Shown: positions 16,597-25,094, counted from the stretch's first letter. The stretch is DNA of 64,000 nucleotides from a bacterium (GCA_018266105.1 JAFEBA010000016.1:196666-260665); one strand, 5' to 3'. Translations and numbers: made by a program. Notes: generated by a model not told the origin, from the letters alone.

Positions 16597-16655
16597 TCCC
16601 AGAACTTAGCACAATCTGGCGGAACAAAATAGAGCCGGCTGCTACAGGGGTGTTT

Positions 16656-16955
16656 ATGTCCGATTATCGTCGCCGTCGTTTTATTACCGATCTGCTATTC
16701 GTGGGCGGGGCCTTGCTGGCCGCGGCCGGGCTGGCCAGCACCGGCCAGGCCCAGAATCAAAAGCCCACCAGCAGTCCTTCGCCCAAGGCCAGCGGCACTC
16801 AGCTGCCGATGCCGGGCGAACCGGTGGCCGTGCCCTCGACCCCCAGCCCCAGTCCGCAGAACTATCCTCCGGCTGGCGCCCCGATGCCTCCTGTGAACCA
16901 CAATTCCACTCCTCATCCCACGACCAAGCCGAAGTGCGTGAAGAAACCCGGCTAG
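16656..16955 (+). CDS. Small exported Pro-rich protein
   Basis: This 99-residue protein starts at the ATG preceded by AGGGG with a six-base spacer. The in-frame GTG at 16650 directly abuts that AGGGG and is less likely. The N-terminus (DYRRRRFITDLLFVGGALLAA) looks like a signal sequence with a cluster of four arginines. It is Tat-like in charge but lacks a clean SRRxFLK motif. The mature part is low complexity, rich in Pro, Ser and Thr, ending with a single Cys and basic residues. Like its divergent neighbour at 16237, it is probably an extended periplasmic polypeptide. No function can be given. Confidence 0.6.
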   Translation: MSDYRRRRFITDLLFVGGALLAAAGLASTGQAQNQKPTSSPSPKASGTQLPMPGEPVAVPSTPSPSPQNYPPAGAPMPPVNHNSTPHPTTKPKCVKKPG

Positions 16956-17007
16956 TATTTCACGAAGCGGCGGATGCACTTTGCGGGCCGATGGGGCAAC
17001 GTGCGTC

Positions 17008-17631
17008 TCAGTGGCCTGCCACCGATGGGTCAAGCAGGGGAGAGTGGGGAGCAGCCAGAGGCAGTAGCTCAGCATAGGGCACCACCGACTCGACGCCAAA
17101 GGCGACGTGGGGCGCATCTGGATCGTAGAAGGCCACTCCGTCTTTACGAAGATAGAATCCATAGTGAGCCTGGAGATTGAAAGCCTCTCGGGTCTCCGCG
17201 TGATCTCCAATCAGTCGAGCCAGCTTGCTGAACTGGGCTTTGTCAATCAGTTGTTCCAGGGTGACCTCTTGCTTTTTGCGCAGGTCCCAAGTGAGTGTGT
17301 CCATAATTTTGGCCGGGTGGGCGCCCACCATCTGGCCCTTGGAGTCTTTGTAGAGGGATAACCCGCGGCTGACGGCGCTATAGTAGTGAGGAGTCAGACG
17401 GCCCACTTCCACCGTGGTTTCCCACTCGATCAGGTAGTCGGGGTCGCGCAGTCGGTCTGGAGTCGGAAAGAAGCGGGCCTTGAAGGCCTTGGCCAGCGCA
17501 GGTTCCTTGGGGACGCCGGGATGAACCACGCTGGCCCTGTCTCCCTGAGCGTCGCTCCAGCGAAAAGTCTCAGCCAGCGCCAGCAATGGGATCAAGAGCC
17601 AGATCAACAGGCACATCAGCTTTCTCATCAT
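17008..17631 (-). CDS. Secreted DUF3298 (RsiV-like) domain protein
   Basis: This 207-residue protein has a Sec signal peptide (MRKLMCLLIWLLIPLLALA). The mature part matches the DUF3298/RsiV-like fold, with a VEVGRLTPHYYSAVS strand, the GAHP block followed by a Leu-rich DLR...LEQLID segment, and a terminal strand AFGVESVVPYAEL. In other bacteria this fold occurs in periplasmic sensor or peptidoglycan-related proteins such as RsiV and PdaC. No enzymatic residues are evident here. Two adjacent ATG codons (17631 and 17628) can serve as the start, with no clear ribosome binding site. It converges on the Pro-rich gene ending at 16955. Confidence 0.7.
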   Translation of the reverse strand: MMRKLMCLLIWLLIPLLALAETFRWSDAQGDRASVVHPGVPKEPALAKAFKARFFPTPDRLRDPDYLIEWETTVEVGRLTPHYYSAVSRGLSLYKDSKGQMVGAHPAKIMDTLTWDLRKKQEVTLEQLIDKAQFSKLARLIGDHAETREAFNLQAHYGFYLRKDGVAFYDPDAPHVAFGVESVVPYAELLPLAAPHSPLLDPSVAGH

Positions 17632-17787
17632 TCAAAGCTTTTGCAGCTTCCCCATTAACCCTCTGTTGGTCCGGCGCTCTGGCTCGACGAAAGTTTGTTA
17701 CAACAACGTTACAATCCAGATATCGACTTTTAGCTCAGGTACTTGTAATTTATTGGTAACTTATCAGGCGGAAGGACACACATAAAA

Positions 17788-18048
17788 ATGGCATTCGGAC
17801 AAACCAACATCGCGATTGCAATCAACCAGGGCGGCGGCCAGGTCGGCGGAGAGTATGGTGCTCGCCCCCATCATCACCACCACCACCACCAGACGGAAGG
17901 CCCCGAAAAGCCCGACCGCAATCCTTTCCTGGACTTCCTGAGCGCTCCCCTGCAGGCCACCGGTCTCAAGGGTGCCAATCAGAACGACAAGCAGTATGAC
18001 AAGTACCTGCAAGCCAACGAAGCGGGTAACGCCCTCAAAGGTTGGTAA
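17788..18048 (+). CDS. Small protein with a native heptahistidine tract
   Basis: This 86-residue protein has no signal peptide or known domain. Residues 28-34 are seven consecutive histidines (codons CAT CAT then five CAC), flanked by a Gly-rich N-terminus (INQGGGQVGGEYG) and an acidic/polar C-terminal half. Such a tract could bind nickel, zinc or other metals. The gene is monocistronic, with a long AT-rich leader (17690-17787, including TTACAAT near 17710) and a very stable terminator 20 bases after the stop, which suggests strong expression. The MAFG opening recalls MAIG of the 6924 gene. Function unknown. Confidence 0.65.
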   Translation: MAFGQTNIAIAINQGGGQVGGEYGARPHHHHHHHQTEGPEKPDRNPFLDFLSAPLQATGLKGANQNDKQYDKYLQANEAGNALKGW

Positions 18049-18068
18049 TTAGCGCAAGCTGACGCAGG

Positions 18069-18113
18069 GAACCCTGGCCTGATTTCAGAATCGGCCAGGG
18101 TTCTTTGTTTTTC
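18069..18113 (+). terminator. Very stable intrinsic terminator
   Basis: GAACCCTGGCC-T-GATT pairs with AATCGGCCAGGGTTC (15 pairs, one bulged T) around a TCAG loop, followed by TTCTTTGTTTTTCT. It separates the heptahistidine gene from the zinc-ribbon gene whose GGAGG follows at once. Confidence 0.92.
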
Positions 18114-18123
18114 TGGAGGTTGT

Positions 18124-18717
18124 ATGGAAGAAGACGACGATTCCCTGGGATACTTTCAGGCTTTAGGCCAGATGTCCATGGTGCAGTGCCCGGCCTGCGG
18201 TGAGAGCACCAGCGGTTACTCCGAGTTCTGCGAGAACTGCGGCGAATCTCTGGGTCTGGATCCGGACGTCGCTCCTCTGGACTTGTTGGCTGGCGGAGAG
18301 GGCCGTCGCCAGGGAGCTTTCCGCAAGATCGCTGTGAGCGAATCCAAGAATCTCATCAAACTGAAGAACGCTCGTGATGGGCTGGCTGCCGGCACCATCA
18401 GTGTAGATGATTTTCTGGGGGTGGTGGACGAGGTTCTGCAGTTCGTCAACTCCGCCCTGGAGCTTTACGAAAGTGCCTATATGAAGCATCAGTTAGGCAA
18501 GATGCCGGCTGAGGCGGCCAAGATTTACGCTGAGATGTCGCTGGCGGCCAAAGAGATGCAGGCAGGCCTGCAGCGCATGGCCAGCTATGCCCAGAGCGCC
18601 GACCTGGCCGAGGTTGACGCCGGAATCCGCGACGTGGAAGGCGGCTTGTGGCGGGTGGATGCCGCCCAGGACGTGGCCGCCCAAAAGGGCGAGGAGGCGG
18701 CGGCCGCAGCCGAGTGA
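18124..18717 (+). CDS. Zinc-ribbon protein with helical C-terminal region
   Basis: This 197-residue protein has a zinc ribbon at about residues 22-45 (CPACGE and CENCGE, four Cys). It is followed by a long helical part (about 65-190) rich in Ala, Glu, Met and Leu that is likely to form a coiled coil or helical bundle. There are no membrane segments. The start has a clean GGAGG seven bases upstream. The GNAT gene starts inside its stop codon (GTGA), so the two are coupled. A scaffold or adaptor role is plausible but not shown. Confidence 0.75.
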   Translation: MEEDDDSLGYFQALGQMSMVQCPACGESTSGYSEFCENCGESLGLDPDVAPLDLLAGGEGRRQGAFRKIAVSESKNLIKLKNARDGLAAGTISVDDFLGVVDEVLQFVNSALELYESAYMKHQLGKMPAEAAKIYAEMSLAAKEMQAGLQRMASYAQSADLAEVDAGIRDVEGGLWRVDAAQDVAAQKGEEAAAAAE

Positions 18718-19634
18718 TTCTCCGTCGAGTCCGGCTTGAAGACCGCGATTGGTTTTGTCAGCTGGCGGCCGGCAAGGAATTTCCAGTTCATCCCCACACT
18801 CAAATCAGCGGGCAGGAGCGCGCGCGGCAGTTGGCTCAGCGCTACCGGGACGGCTGGGAGCAACTTTTGGCGCAGCCGGAGATGCTCGTCCTGGTCAGTC
18901 AAGAGCCCGATGGTTATGCGGTTCTGCTGCGCCAGGATCGAGACTCGCTGACTCAGGATCGACAGTCGATCCTTTGGGACTGGGCCGGAGAGCTCAAGCC
19001 GTTCCTGCCGGTTCTGCTGAAACAGGCGGCGGCGGCGGGTGACCGCTACCTGGTGGCTCGCAGCCAACCCGGTCAGGAGGAGGGGTTTCTGAATCTGGGT
19101 TTTCTGGCTGAATCTCGCCGTCTTCTGGCTCCTGTGCTGGGCAAGCCCAATCGCAGCCAGTTCACCGTGCGTCCGGCCACTCCTCAGGACGTCTTTTTCA
19201 TCGCAAACCTGCACAGCCAGGGCAGTCAATTCTACGTGCCCTCTCATCGCGAGGTTGATCGGGAAGAGATGATCTCCCGCACCATGACGATTTACCTGGG
19301 CCTTGACTTTGGACCGGATTCGCCTGTTTGGGGTCGCATCATTTGCTGGAAGGACAAGCCCTCCGGCTACGTGCTCTACAAGTTGGGAATGCGTGTGGAG
19401 GAGACGGGTGAGTCGGCTGCCTACCTCTACGACATCAACCTGCTGCCGGAATTTTGGGGGCGCCTGGGCGCACGAATTCTGCTGCGCCAGGCCATGCTGG
19501 ATCTGGCTGAGCTGGGAGTCAAATATGTGGCCGCGGACATCAGCTGCGATAACGACAACGCCTTTCAGCTGGCTACCCGCGGTATTGAGTTCGCCCTGGA
19601 ATGGACTCGCTTCGGCTTGCGAACCGGTAGGTAA
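18714..19634 (+). CDS. GNAT-family acetyltransferase-like protein (tandem)
   Basis: This 306-residue protein starts at GTG 18714 inside the previous stop codon. From there it begins ILRRVRLEDRDWF, the usual first strand of a GNAT domain. The frame is open further upstream, but that part lies in the zinc-ribbon gene. The C-terminal half (about 150-306) starts again with FTVRPATPQD and contains LYDINLLPEFWGRLGARIL, which corresponds to the acetyl-CoA-binding V/I and RGxGxG/A region with a changed loop. It looks like two fused GNAT modules, of which the second is better preserved. The acceptor substrate is unknown. Confidence 0.7.
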   Translation: MILRRVRLEDRDWFCQLAAGKEFPVHPHTQISGQERARQLAQRYRDGWEQLLAQPEMLVLVSQEPDGYAVLLRQDRDSLTQDRQSILWDWAGELKPFLPVLLKQAAAAGDRYLVARSQPGQEEGFLNLGFLAESRRLLAPVLGKPNRSQFTVRPATPQDVFFIANLHSQGSQFYVPSHREVDREEMISRTMTIYLGLDFGPDSPVWGRIICWKDKPSGYVLYKLGMRVEETGESAAYLYDINLLPEFWGRLGARILLRQAMLDLAELGVKYVAADISCDNDNAFQLATRGIEFALEWTRFGLRTGR

Positions 19635-19662
19635 CCGCCCGCCACTCCGGAACCCTTCTAGA

Positions 19663-21531
19663 GTGCGCACCAGACTTCGGCGTTCGGGTAACCTGCTTTT
19701 GTCCGCCCTGTTCATGGCCGCTTTCCTGTTCTTTCTCTCGGTGGCTTTGGTGCTCACCAATAGGGAGGACATTCAGTACACACTCTTTGTCGATCACAAG
19801 ATGCGCTGCAACCTGGCTGCGGATGGAATGATGGACTACGCCATCCAGACCATGCGCACCAACCCCGCCTGGGAAGACCGCTTCAAGACCTGGGTCCTTC
19901 CCTTCAGTAGCGGAGCTGAAGGCACGGTTCGTTACCGAACCTGGGTGGAGCCTGTGGGGGTGCCTGGTGGCGAGCGCTTCTCCGTCCCGGTCGTATCGGC
20001 TCCAAGCGCCGGCATCGAAGTCATCGCCAGGGGCAGCTCCGGGCTCTTCAGCGCCGAACGCCATATGCTGTTGGAGGAATTTCGTCTGGCCGACAGTGTT
20101 CTGAGTAAAGGCGGTTCCAAGCCACACCTGTTCGTGATTAGCGAGGCGGGCCAGGTTCAGGTGTTGACCCCCAGCTTTAGCTGGGAGCAGGCCGGGGCCA
20201 CGCTGGCTCCTCCGCTGCTCAAGACGGCCAGCGCCGGAGGTGGTCCTCTGGTGCATTGCTCTTTGGATCGGGGCACTCAGCCGCCCACCATCAAAGATTT
20301 TACGCAGACTACGTCGGGTGGTCTACCTGCCGTCAATCCGATTCTCACCGTCAGCGCGACTCAGATTCCTAAGGGTCAGGGGGCTTTCATGCTGGCGCTC
20401 AAGAACGACAAGTTCGAGTGGGTGCAATTGCCCGACCCGGGTGATCAACTGGTAAAGAGTATCTCTCAGCCTTCGATTACGCCTGACGATAAGGGGAGCT
20501 CAGCCACGGGCTGGGAGAAAATTACGCTCAACTGGGACACTCTGGCCAAGACCCCTGATCAGCTTACGGTCGACTATTCCTACTTCAACGGGCCGCGCAT
20601 TGAATGGTTCAGTTTGACCGGCAATCGGGCGGAGGTGGTGGAAGACCAATATATCTGCCACGGAACTCACTATTTTTATTCCGGTCTGCGCTTTAAGAAC
20701 AGTCAGGCCGCGGGGGGCATGACCCATACCCAGGCGAAGAACGGTTTCCTTTATGACCAGCCCTGCATTCTCAGCTGTAATTTGAAGAGTCAGCAATGGA
20801 GCGTGCTGCTGGATTATTTGAAGGTAAGTTCCAACCCTCAGGAGGAACCGACCGTTGTCCCAGGCGTGCGGCCCGATCCGAGCTCGCTGCTGGTGACTGA
20901 AGGCCCGCTCATCTATACTCACGGACTGGGGCAGACCGACAATTCCTGGATGCTTGTGGGCAAAGAGGGGCTGACCGCCAGCAGCCTGCCCAAACGTTCC
21001 GCTCTGGTGCCCTACGGAGGCGAGTTGCTCTACACAGACCCTCGCGGGGACTCAGACGTCAGCCCTCCGCTGATGGCTTTGAATGCACACGACATCGCGG
21101 GGTTCTTCCCACAGTTTTTGCCGGCCTTGAATGAAGGTGGTCCGGTCGATCCGAGCGGACTCGGGGTTGGGGGTTCCGAAGCCAAACTCAAGCTGCGTTG
21201 GAGTCTGGACCAGAGCAGCATGACATCTTGCAATCAGGATCTGTTCGCCATCGCCCGGCTGGCGGTGACCACCCAGCCTTCCACGGGCAAACCTCCGCAA
21301 ACCACTCAAAAGTCTGCTCTGGCCCACTTTGACGGTAAACGCTGGCAGATTTTGCCAGCCGGATTATCGCGAATGCTGCCCGAGGGTTCGTCTTATCAGT
21401 TGGAGATGAGTCGAGACTATGCCGGCTCTGACGGGCCGATATCGGCCGGCAAGCTGGTTCTCGGGGGCTACGTCAGCGACAAGCCTTTGCTGCGGCGATA
21501 CGTTCCGGTTGCGCGTTGGGGGCCGAATTAG
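19663..21531 (+). CDS. PilX-like minor pilin/prepilin protein with large C-terminal domain
   Basis: This 622-residue protein starts at GTG 19663. The open frame extends further left but lies antiphase within the GNAT gene. The N-terminus is basic (RTRLRRSGNLLLSALFMAAFLFFLSVALVLT), followed by a helix (REDIQYTLFVDHKMRCNLAADGMMDYAIQ). This is the layout of PilX-like proteins of type IV pili, which lack the usual Glu5. The remaining 500 residues are beta-rich, polar and not recognised. They would lie outside the inner membrane, perhaps at a pilus tip. Its end overlaps the convergent prepilin gene by four bases. Confidence 0.65.
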   Translation: MRTRLRRSGNLLLSALFMAAFLFFLSVALVLTNREDIQYTLFVDHKMRCNLAADGMMDYAIQTMRTNPAWEDRFKTWVLPFSSGAEGTVRYRTWVEPVGVPGGERFSVPVVSAPSAGIEVIARGSSGLFSAERHMLLEEFRLADSVLSKGGSKPHLFVISEAGQVQVLTPSFSWEQAGATLAPPLLKTASAGGGPLVHCSLDRGTQPPTIKDFTQTTSGGLPAVNPILTVSATQIPKGQGAFMLALKNDKFEWVQLPDPGDQLVKSISQPSITPDDKGSSATGWEKITLNWDTLAKTPDQLTVDYSYFNGPRIEWFSLTGNRAEVVEDQYICHGTHYFYSGLRFKNSQAAGGMTHTQAKNGFLYDQPCILSCNLKSQQWSVLLDYLKVSSNPQEEPTVVPGVRPDPSSLLVTEGPLIYTHGLGQTDNSWMLVGKEGLTASSLPKRSALVPYGGELLYTDPRGDSDVSPPLMALNAHDIAGFFPQFLPALNEGGPVDPSGLGVGGSEAKLKLRWSLDQSSMTSCNQDLFAIARLAVTTQPSTGKPPQTTQKSALAHFDGKRWQILPAGLSRMLPEGSSYQLEMSRDYAGSDGPISAGKLVLGGYVSDKPLLRRYVPVARWGPN

Positions 21532-22154
21532 CTTCGGATAAAGCGCGTGGACGAAGTCAGTCCGCGAAACTGGAAAAAATGGTTCACCGGCTGCCACTGC
21601 TGGCTGTTGAGCTGGCTCATGTCCTTGATTTCGCCAGCGTTGGGCAGCGGCAGTTGCTGTGAGCGAGAGGGATTGTTGAAGGAGAGCATGAGCAGGCCCT
21701 GGACCAATTGGGCCTCAGCGATGATTCCGTGGGGGAGCTGCTGCAGAATCTGACCTCTCTGTCCCCAGAATCCGAGATAGATGGCGTTGTCCTTGCAGGT
21801 CCGGGGATCGGCTGTCAGGCCTGCCCTCTTCGTGTCTGGGGCGATGCCGATAAACTCTAACTGGGCACGCACGTTGGGGAGCAAGCAGCCGGGCAGGCTG
21901 GGAAACGATTCTTCCTCCCTTGAGAAGATGATGGTGGGCGGGAACTGGTAGACAGCCAGCAGATTGGCGTGACGCAGCACGGTGTTGAATTTGTCGGCCA
22001 CCTGCTGAATGCTGCGCAACTCCTGAGACATCTGATCGTAGCGTCGATGCACCCGGGTGGCGTAGATGTAAAAGCCCAGCACAGCCACCATGATCAGCGT
22101 CCAAACCGACATCACCACCAGCAATTCCACCAGAGTGGTGCCGCGGCCCCTCAC
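21528..22154 (-). CDS. Type IV prepilin-like protein (PilW-like)
   Basis: This 208-residue protein opens with a short leader MRGRG and then TTLVELLVVMSVWTLIM. This is a prepilin peptidase site (after Gly5) with Glu at position 5 of the mature protein and a hydrophobic helix. The helix continues into RVHRRYDQMSQELRSIQQVADKFNTVLR, typical of PilW/PilV minor pilins. The C-terminal part is globular and beta-rich. It overlaps the preceding gene at 22151 by four bases (ATGA), so the two are made together. Confidence 0.82.
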   Translation of the reverse strand: MRGRGTTLVELLVVMSVWTLIMVAVLGFYIYATRVHRRYDQMSQELRSIQQVADKFNTVLRHANLLAVYQFPPTIIFSREEESFPSLPGCLLPNVRAQLEFIGIAPDTKRAGLTADPRTCKDNAIYLGFWGQRGQILQQLPHGIIAEAQLVQGLLMLSFNNPSRSQQLPLPNAGEIKDMSQLNSQQWQPVNHFFQFRGLTSSTRFIRS

Positions 22155-22588
22155 CAGCCTTTGTCCTTGGGCGCGTGAAAGGTGTCGACCACATAGGTCT
22201 GAGCGCCGTGCTGATTGGTCCAGTCAATTTGCAGCGTCAGATGGCGTATATTGGGATTATCGGGCTGGGTCTGAAGGATCTTGCGGCCGTCGTAGTGGTT
22301 GCCCGGCTGGTCTCCGGCCGGAACCAGATAGGGGGTGATGAACTCCTGGTTGGGGTCTTCGATGAGCAGCGGATAGTTACCGTCGGCCGCCGGCAGTTTG
22401 CCGCTGCGGGCCTGTCCTAAAAAGATTCCCATATGCAGGTCCACTTTCCGTCGGATGGAGTGCCGGAGCTGGAGAGTCGAGGCGCTGTGCAGAATGCGCA
22501 AGTGCAGGGCTACATAGGCGAACAGGGCGATACTTACAAAAAGCAGTGCCACCATGACTTCGGCCAGCGTGAAGCCTCGTCTGGACAT
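22151..22588 (-). CDS. Type IV prepilin-like protein (PilV-like)
   Basis: This 145-residue protein begins MSRRGFTLAEVMVALLFVSIAL, a textbook prepilin N-terminus: cleavage after Gly5, Phe1 and Glu5 of the mature protein. It is the first gene of a two-gene minus-strand unit with the PilW-like gene at 21528. With the PilX-like gene at 19663 it forms a minor pilin set (V, W, X) of the kind that primes pilus assembly in other bacteria, although here the X-like gene is on the opposite strand. Confidence 0.85.
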   Translation of the reverse strand: MSRRGFTLAEVMVALLFVSIALFAYVALHLRILHSASTLQLRHSIRRKVDLHMGIFLGQARSGKLPAADGNYPLLIEDPNQEFITPYLVPAGDQPGNHYDGRKILQTQPDNPNIRHLTLQIDWTNQHGAQTYVVDTFHAPKDKGW

Positions 22589-22674
22589 GGGGATTCACGT
22601 TCGGCGCCGGGCCGCGAATTACTTTGGACATCCTTTGGACATGTGGAGGTAAACTCCAGGGCAGGCAACGACTC

Positions 22675-22680
22675 TAGACT
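22675..22680 (+). promoter_or_regulatory. Candidate -10 element for leaderless radC transcript
   Basis: TAGACT ends six bases before the ATG at 22687, the same spacing as TACAAT before the ATG at 7809. No Shine-Dalgarno is present upstream of radC. No matching -35 is seen. Confidence 0.3.
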
Positions 22681-22686
22681 GTGCCT

Positions 22687-23331
22687 ATGCACAACACACT
22701 TCCCCGCGAATGTCTCGCCCAACTGGGCGCAAAAGCACTTCGAGACGACCAGTTGATCGCACTGGTCTTGCGCAGTGGAGCCCGGAACGACTCGGTTCAC
22801 CAACTCGCACAGCGACTGGCCGACCTTGGCCTGGAGCGGCTTCAATCCTTCAGCTTTGAGGAATGGCTCCAATTGGATGGATTGGGCGAGGCCAAGGCGG
22901 CCTCATTAATCGCCGCCCTGGAACTAGGCCGACGGAGTCTGGGCACGGCCGGACCCCCCGTCACCACTCCAGAAGAGGCCTATGTACAGCTTCAGGATCT
23001 GGCTGGGGCCCGCAAGGAGACCTTTAAGGCTCTCTATCTGGACGGCCGACGACGGTTGCTGCGGGCCGAGGTGGTCTCGGTGGGAACTCTCACCGCCACC
23101 CTCGTGCATCCCCGAGAGGTCTTCGCTCCCGCCTTGGAATGCGGTGCGGCCTCATTGGTCGTGGCGCATAATCATCCTTCGGGCGATCCCACCCCCAGTC
23201 ACGAGGACCGCCTCTTGACCGAACGACTCTGTCAGGCCGGTCGGCTGTTAGGGCTCAACCTGGATGACCATCTGGTGATCGGCAAAGGCTGCTTTGTCAG
23301 TCTGCGCCAACTCGGGCTGCTGGTCGCCTAG
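22687..23331 (+). CDS. radC: RadC-type JAB/MPN domain protein
   Basis: This 214-residue protein has the complete RadC layout: an N-terminal helix-hairpin-helix region (LDGLGEAKAASL, about 63-75) and a C-terminal JAB1/MPN domain. The metal-binding JAMM motif is HNHPSGDPTPSHED, with His161, His163, Ser171 and Asp174. It is a predicted zinc metalloprotease- or nuclease-like protein. Despite the name its role in DNA repair is doubtful. A GTG at 22681 is also in frame, but ATG 22687 is preferred because of the upstream TAGACT. Its TAG overlaps the stop of the gene on the other strand. Confidence 0.9.
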   Translation: MHNTLPRECLAQLGAKALRDDQLIALVLRSGARNDSVHQLAQRLADLGLERLQSFSFEEWLQLDGLGEAKAASLIAALELGRRSLGTAGPPVTTPEEAYVQLQDLAGARKETFKALYLDGRRRLLRAEVVSVGTLTATLVHPREVFAPALECGAASLVVAHNHPSGDPTPSHEDRLLTERLCQAGRLLGLNLDDHLVIGKGCFVSLRQLGLLVA

Positions 23332-23744
23332 GGCAGGCGTTGATCGGTCTTCTCGATCTCCCGCCCGGGAACGGGCGCGATCTTCAAGAGAGCGTCCACG
23401 ATCGCCCGAAAGCGCCTGTATTCGGCCTGGGCAGGGCCGCTGTAGCTGGTGGTGCCCAGCACGCTCTTTTTCTGATAGCGCAGAGTCCAGGTGGAATCGA
23501 CTCGGGCCTGGCGCAGCTCGGCCGGCAGTCCAGGGAAGTTCTTGTTCAGCAGCGCTTCCAGGCGCTCGCTCTCGGCCCGAGTCAGACGACGGGGAGTGAG
23601 TTGCTGGGCTCGATAGGTGTACCAGATCATTCCGTGGTCGACTGTGCAGTCGTATTCTCGCCCCTCATAAAAATGCAGTTCCACATGCAGCGGAGTGCCC
23701 CAGGCGGCGGCGCACATCCCCAGACTGATGAGCCATTTTCGCAT
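23328..23744 (-). CDS. Small secreted protein of unknown function
   Basis: This 138-residue protein has a short signal peptide (MRKWLISLGMCAAAWG). The mature part starts with strands (HVELHFYEGREYDCTVD), followed by a helical segment with TRAESERLEALL and FPGLPAELRQARVDSTWTLRY. ATG 23744 is chosen because GGAAGG lies about nine bases upstream and the signal peptide then begins at residue 1. An upstream ATG would add 13 residues before it. No family is recognised. It converges on radC with a four-base overlap of stop codons. Confidence 0.6.
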   Translation of the reverse strand: MRKWLISLGMCAAAWGTPLHVELHFYEGREYDCTVDHGMIWYTYRAQQLTPRRLTRAESERLEALLNKNFPGLPAELRQARVDSTWTLRYQKKSVLGTTSYSGPAQAEYRRFRAIVDALLKIAPVPGREIEKTDQRLP

Positions 23745-23852
23745 AGCCACCGCCCTTCCAGGGCCGGGTCCGAAATCTTGCAACGTGTGCGCAACCGGGT
23801 TCCCCTAGGATGCCTGAGTCCACACAAAGCACATAAACAGAGGAGACCCCCG

Positions 23853-25025
23853 ATGCGAGCCTGGATCGTCGAAGCCCTGTTGTTCTTGATCTATTTTGCC
23901 TTTGGCATCTCATGGTTTGCCTTCTCCCCCTTGCGTGGGGATATCGAGAGCTTCTATCACATCAGCAAACTGGAAGGCGGGGCGCTGTTTTCCTCGGTCT
24001 CCATGGCCAAGTCGTTCGTGCCCTTCCTGGCGGGCTTTCTGGTCGCTGGAATGGGCCTGAAGCGCAGCGTGCAAATTGGCAGTCTGCTATGCGCCGTGGC
24101 CGTGATTGTGCCCTTCAGTCCGGACTACAAGACGATGTTGATGCTGCGTTTCTGGTTCGGAGTGGGCGGAGCGCTGGTGGTCACCCTGATGGGCCCGATT
24201 GTGATGCAGCTCTTTCCCCGCGAGAAACTGCCGATGATTAACGGCCTCAACAATGTGGCCGTGAATACCGGTATCGTGACGGCTTTCCAAATTGTGCCCG
24301 CCCTCCACGAAGGCTATGCCTGGCGCACCATCCTGGTGGGTTGCGGACTTCTCTCGCTGGCTCTGGCCGTGCTCTGGTTCTTCCTGGGGGCTGACGCTCC
24401 GGCCGGCGCCAAGAAAGAAACCGCTAGTTTCGCCCAGGTCGCCATGCGAAAAGAGACCTGGTTGATCACGCTGGCTTTCACCGGCCCCCTGGCTCTCTAC
24501 CTGGCTCTCAACAGCACCTTGCCAGACCACTTCCGAGTCTGCTTCGGGTTGGACGCCAAGGCGGCTTCGGCTCTGACCAGTCTCTTTAACCTGGTGGGAA
24601 TCCCCACCGCCATCTTCAGCGGCTGGATCACTGGCAAGCTGGGTCTGCGCCGTCCGTTGATTATCGCCGCCGGAATCTTGATGCCACTCTGCTCTCTGGG
24701 ACTTTGTTTCGCACCCTTCCAGGCGGTGCGATTGGCCAGCGCCATCGGTCTGGGCTTCTCGCTCTTCCTCTACGTGGCCCCGCTCTTCACCATTCCGATG
24801 GAACTGCCCGGCTCCAACGCCGCTTTCGTGGCTCGCCTCAACGGCATCGTCTTCAGTGGAGCTTACCTGCTCTCGGGTCTGAGCCCGATGGTGGTGGGCT
24901 TTCTCTTCGACAAGACCCAGACTTACAGCCTTGGGCTGGGCTTCTTCTGCCTGACCTCTTCACTGTTGGCTCTGGCTGGCTGGTTCTTGCCTGAGACCGG
25001 CCCCCGCGCGGCCCGCGCTCTGTAG
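23853..25025 (+). CDS. Major facilitator superfamily transporter
   Basis: This 390-residue protein is strongly hydrophobic throughout, with about 12 membrane helices, the usual two six-helix halves and a central loop (GADAPAGAKKETASF) near residue 185. Family-type features include GFLVAGMGLKRSVQIG after helix 2 and GWITGKLGLRRPLIIAAG, a motif A-like loop, in the second half. The first half has FWFGVGGALVVTLMGPIV, seen in nitrate/nitrite and oxalate/formate-type MFS branches, but the substrate cannot be told. The start at ATG 23853 has AGAGGAG nine bases upstream. Open frame further left is not coding. Confidence 0.85.
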   Translation: MRAWIVEALLFLIYFAFGISWFAFSPLRGDIESFYHISKLEGGALFSSVSMAKSFVPFLAGFLVAGMGLKRSVQIGSLLCAVAVIVPFSPDYKTMLMLRFWFGVGGALVVTLMGPIVMQLFPREKLPMINGLNNVAVNTGIVTAFQIVPALHEGYAWRTILVGCGLLSLALAVLWFFLGADAPAGAKKETASFAQVAMRKETWLITLAFTGPLALYLALNSTLPDHFRVCFGLDAKAASALTSLFNLVGIPTAIFSGWITGKLGLRRPLIIAAGILMPLCSLGLCFAPFQAVRLASAIGLGFSLFLYVAPLFTIPMELPGSNAAFVARLNGIVFSGAYLLSGLSPMVVGFLFDKTQTYSLGLGFFCLTSSLLALAGWFLPETGPRAARAL

Positions 25026-25094
25026 TATCCCCGTCCTGACCGACCGGGATCAGGCTCCATACCTCGGCTGAATCCGATCCTTCACACTCCATTT

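Noticed and set aside
17872..17896. His tag from a cloning vector
   Set aside because: The mixed CAT/CAC codons and the natural-looking leader and terminator fit a native gene. No vector sequence is seen nearby.
18648..18713. Earlier start for the GNAT gene
   Set aside because: It would overlap the zinc-ribbon gene by about 70 bases. GTG 18714 overlaps the stop codon in the usual GTGA way and begins the GNAT strand.
19303..19662. N-terminal extension of the PilX-like protein
   Set aside because: It is antiphase reading of the GNAT gene. The basic-hydrophobic pilin start begins at GTG 19663.
23340..23852. Long N-terminal extension of the MFS transporter
   Set aside because: It overlaps a secreted-protein gene on the other strand. 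AGAGGAG and the first membrane helix place the start at 23853.
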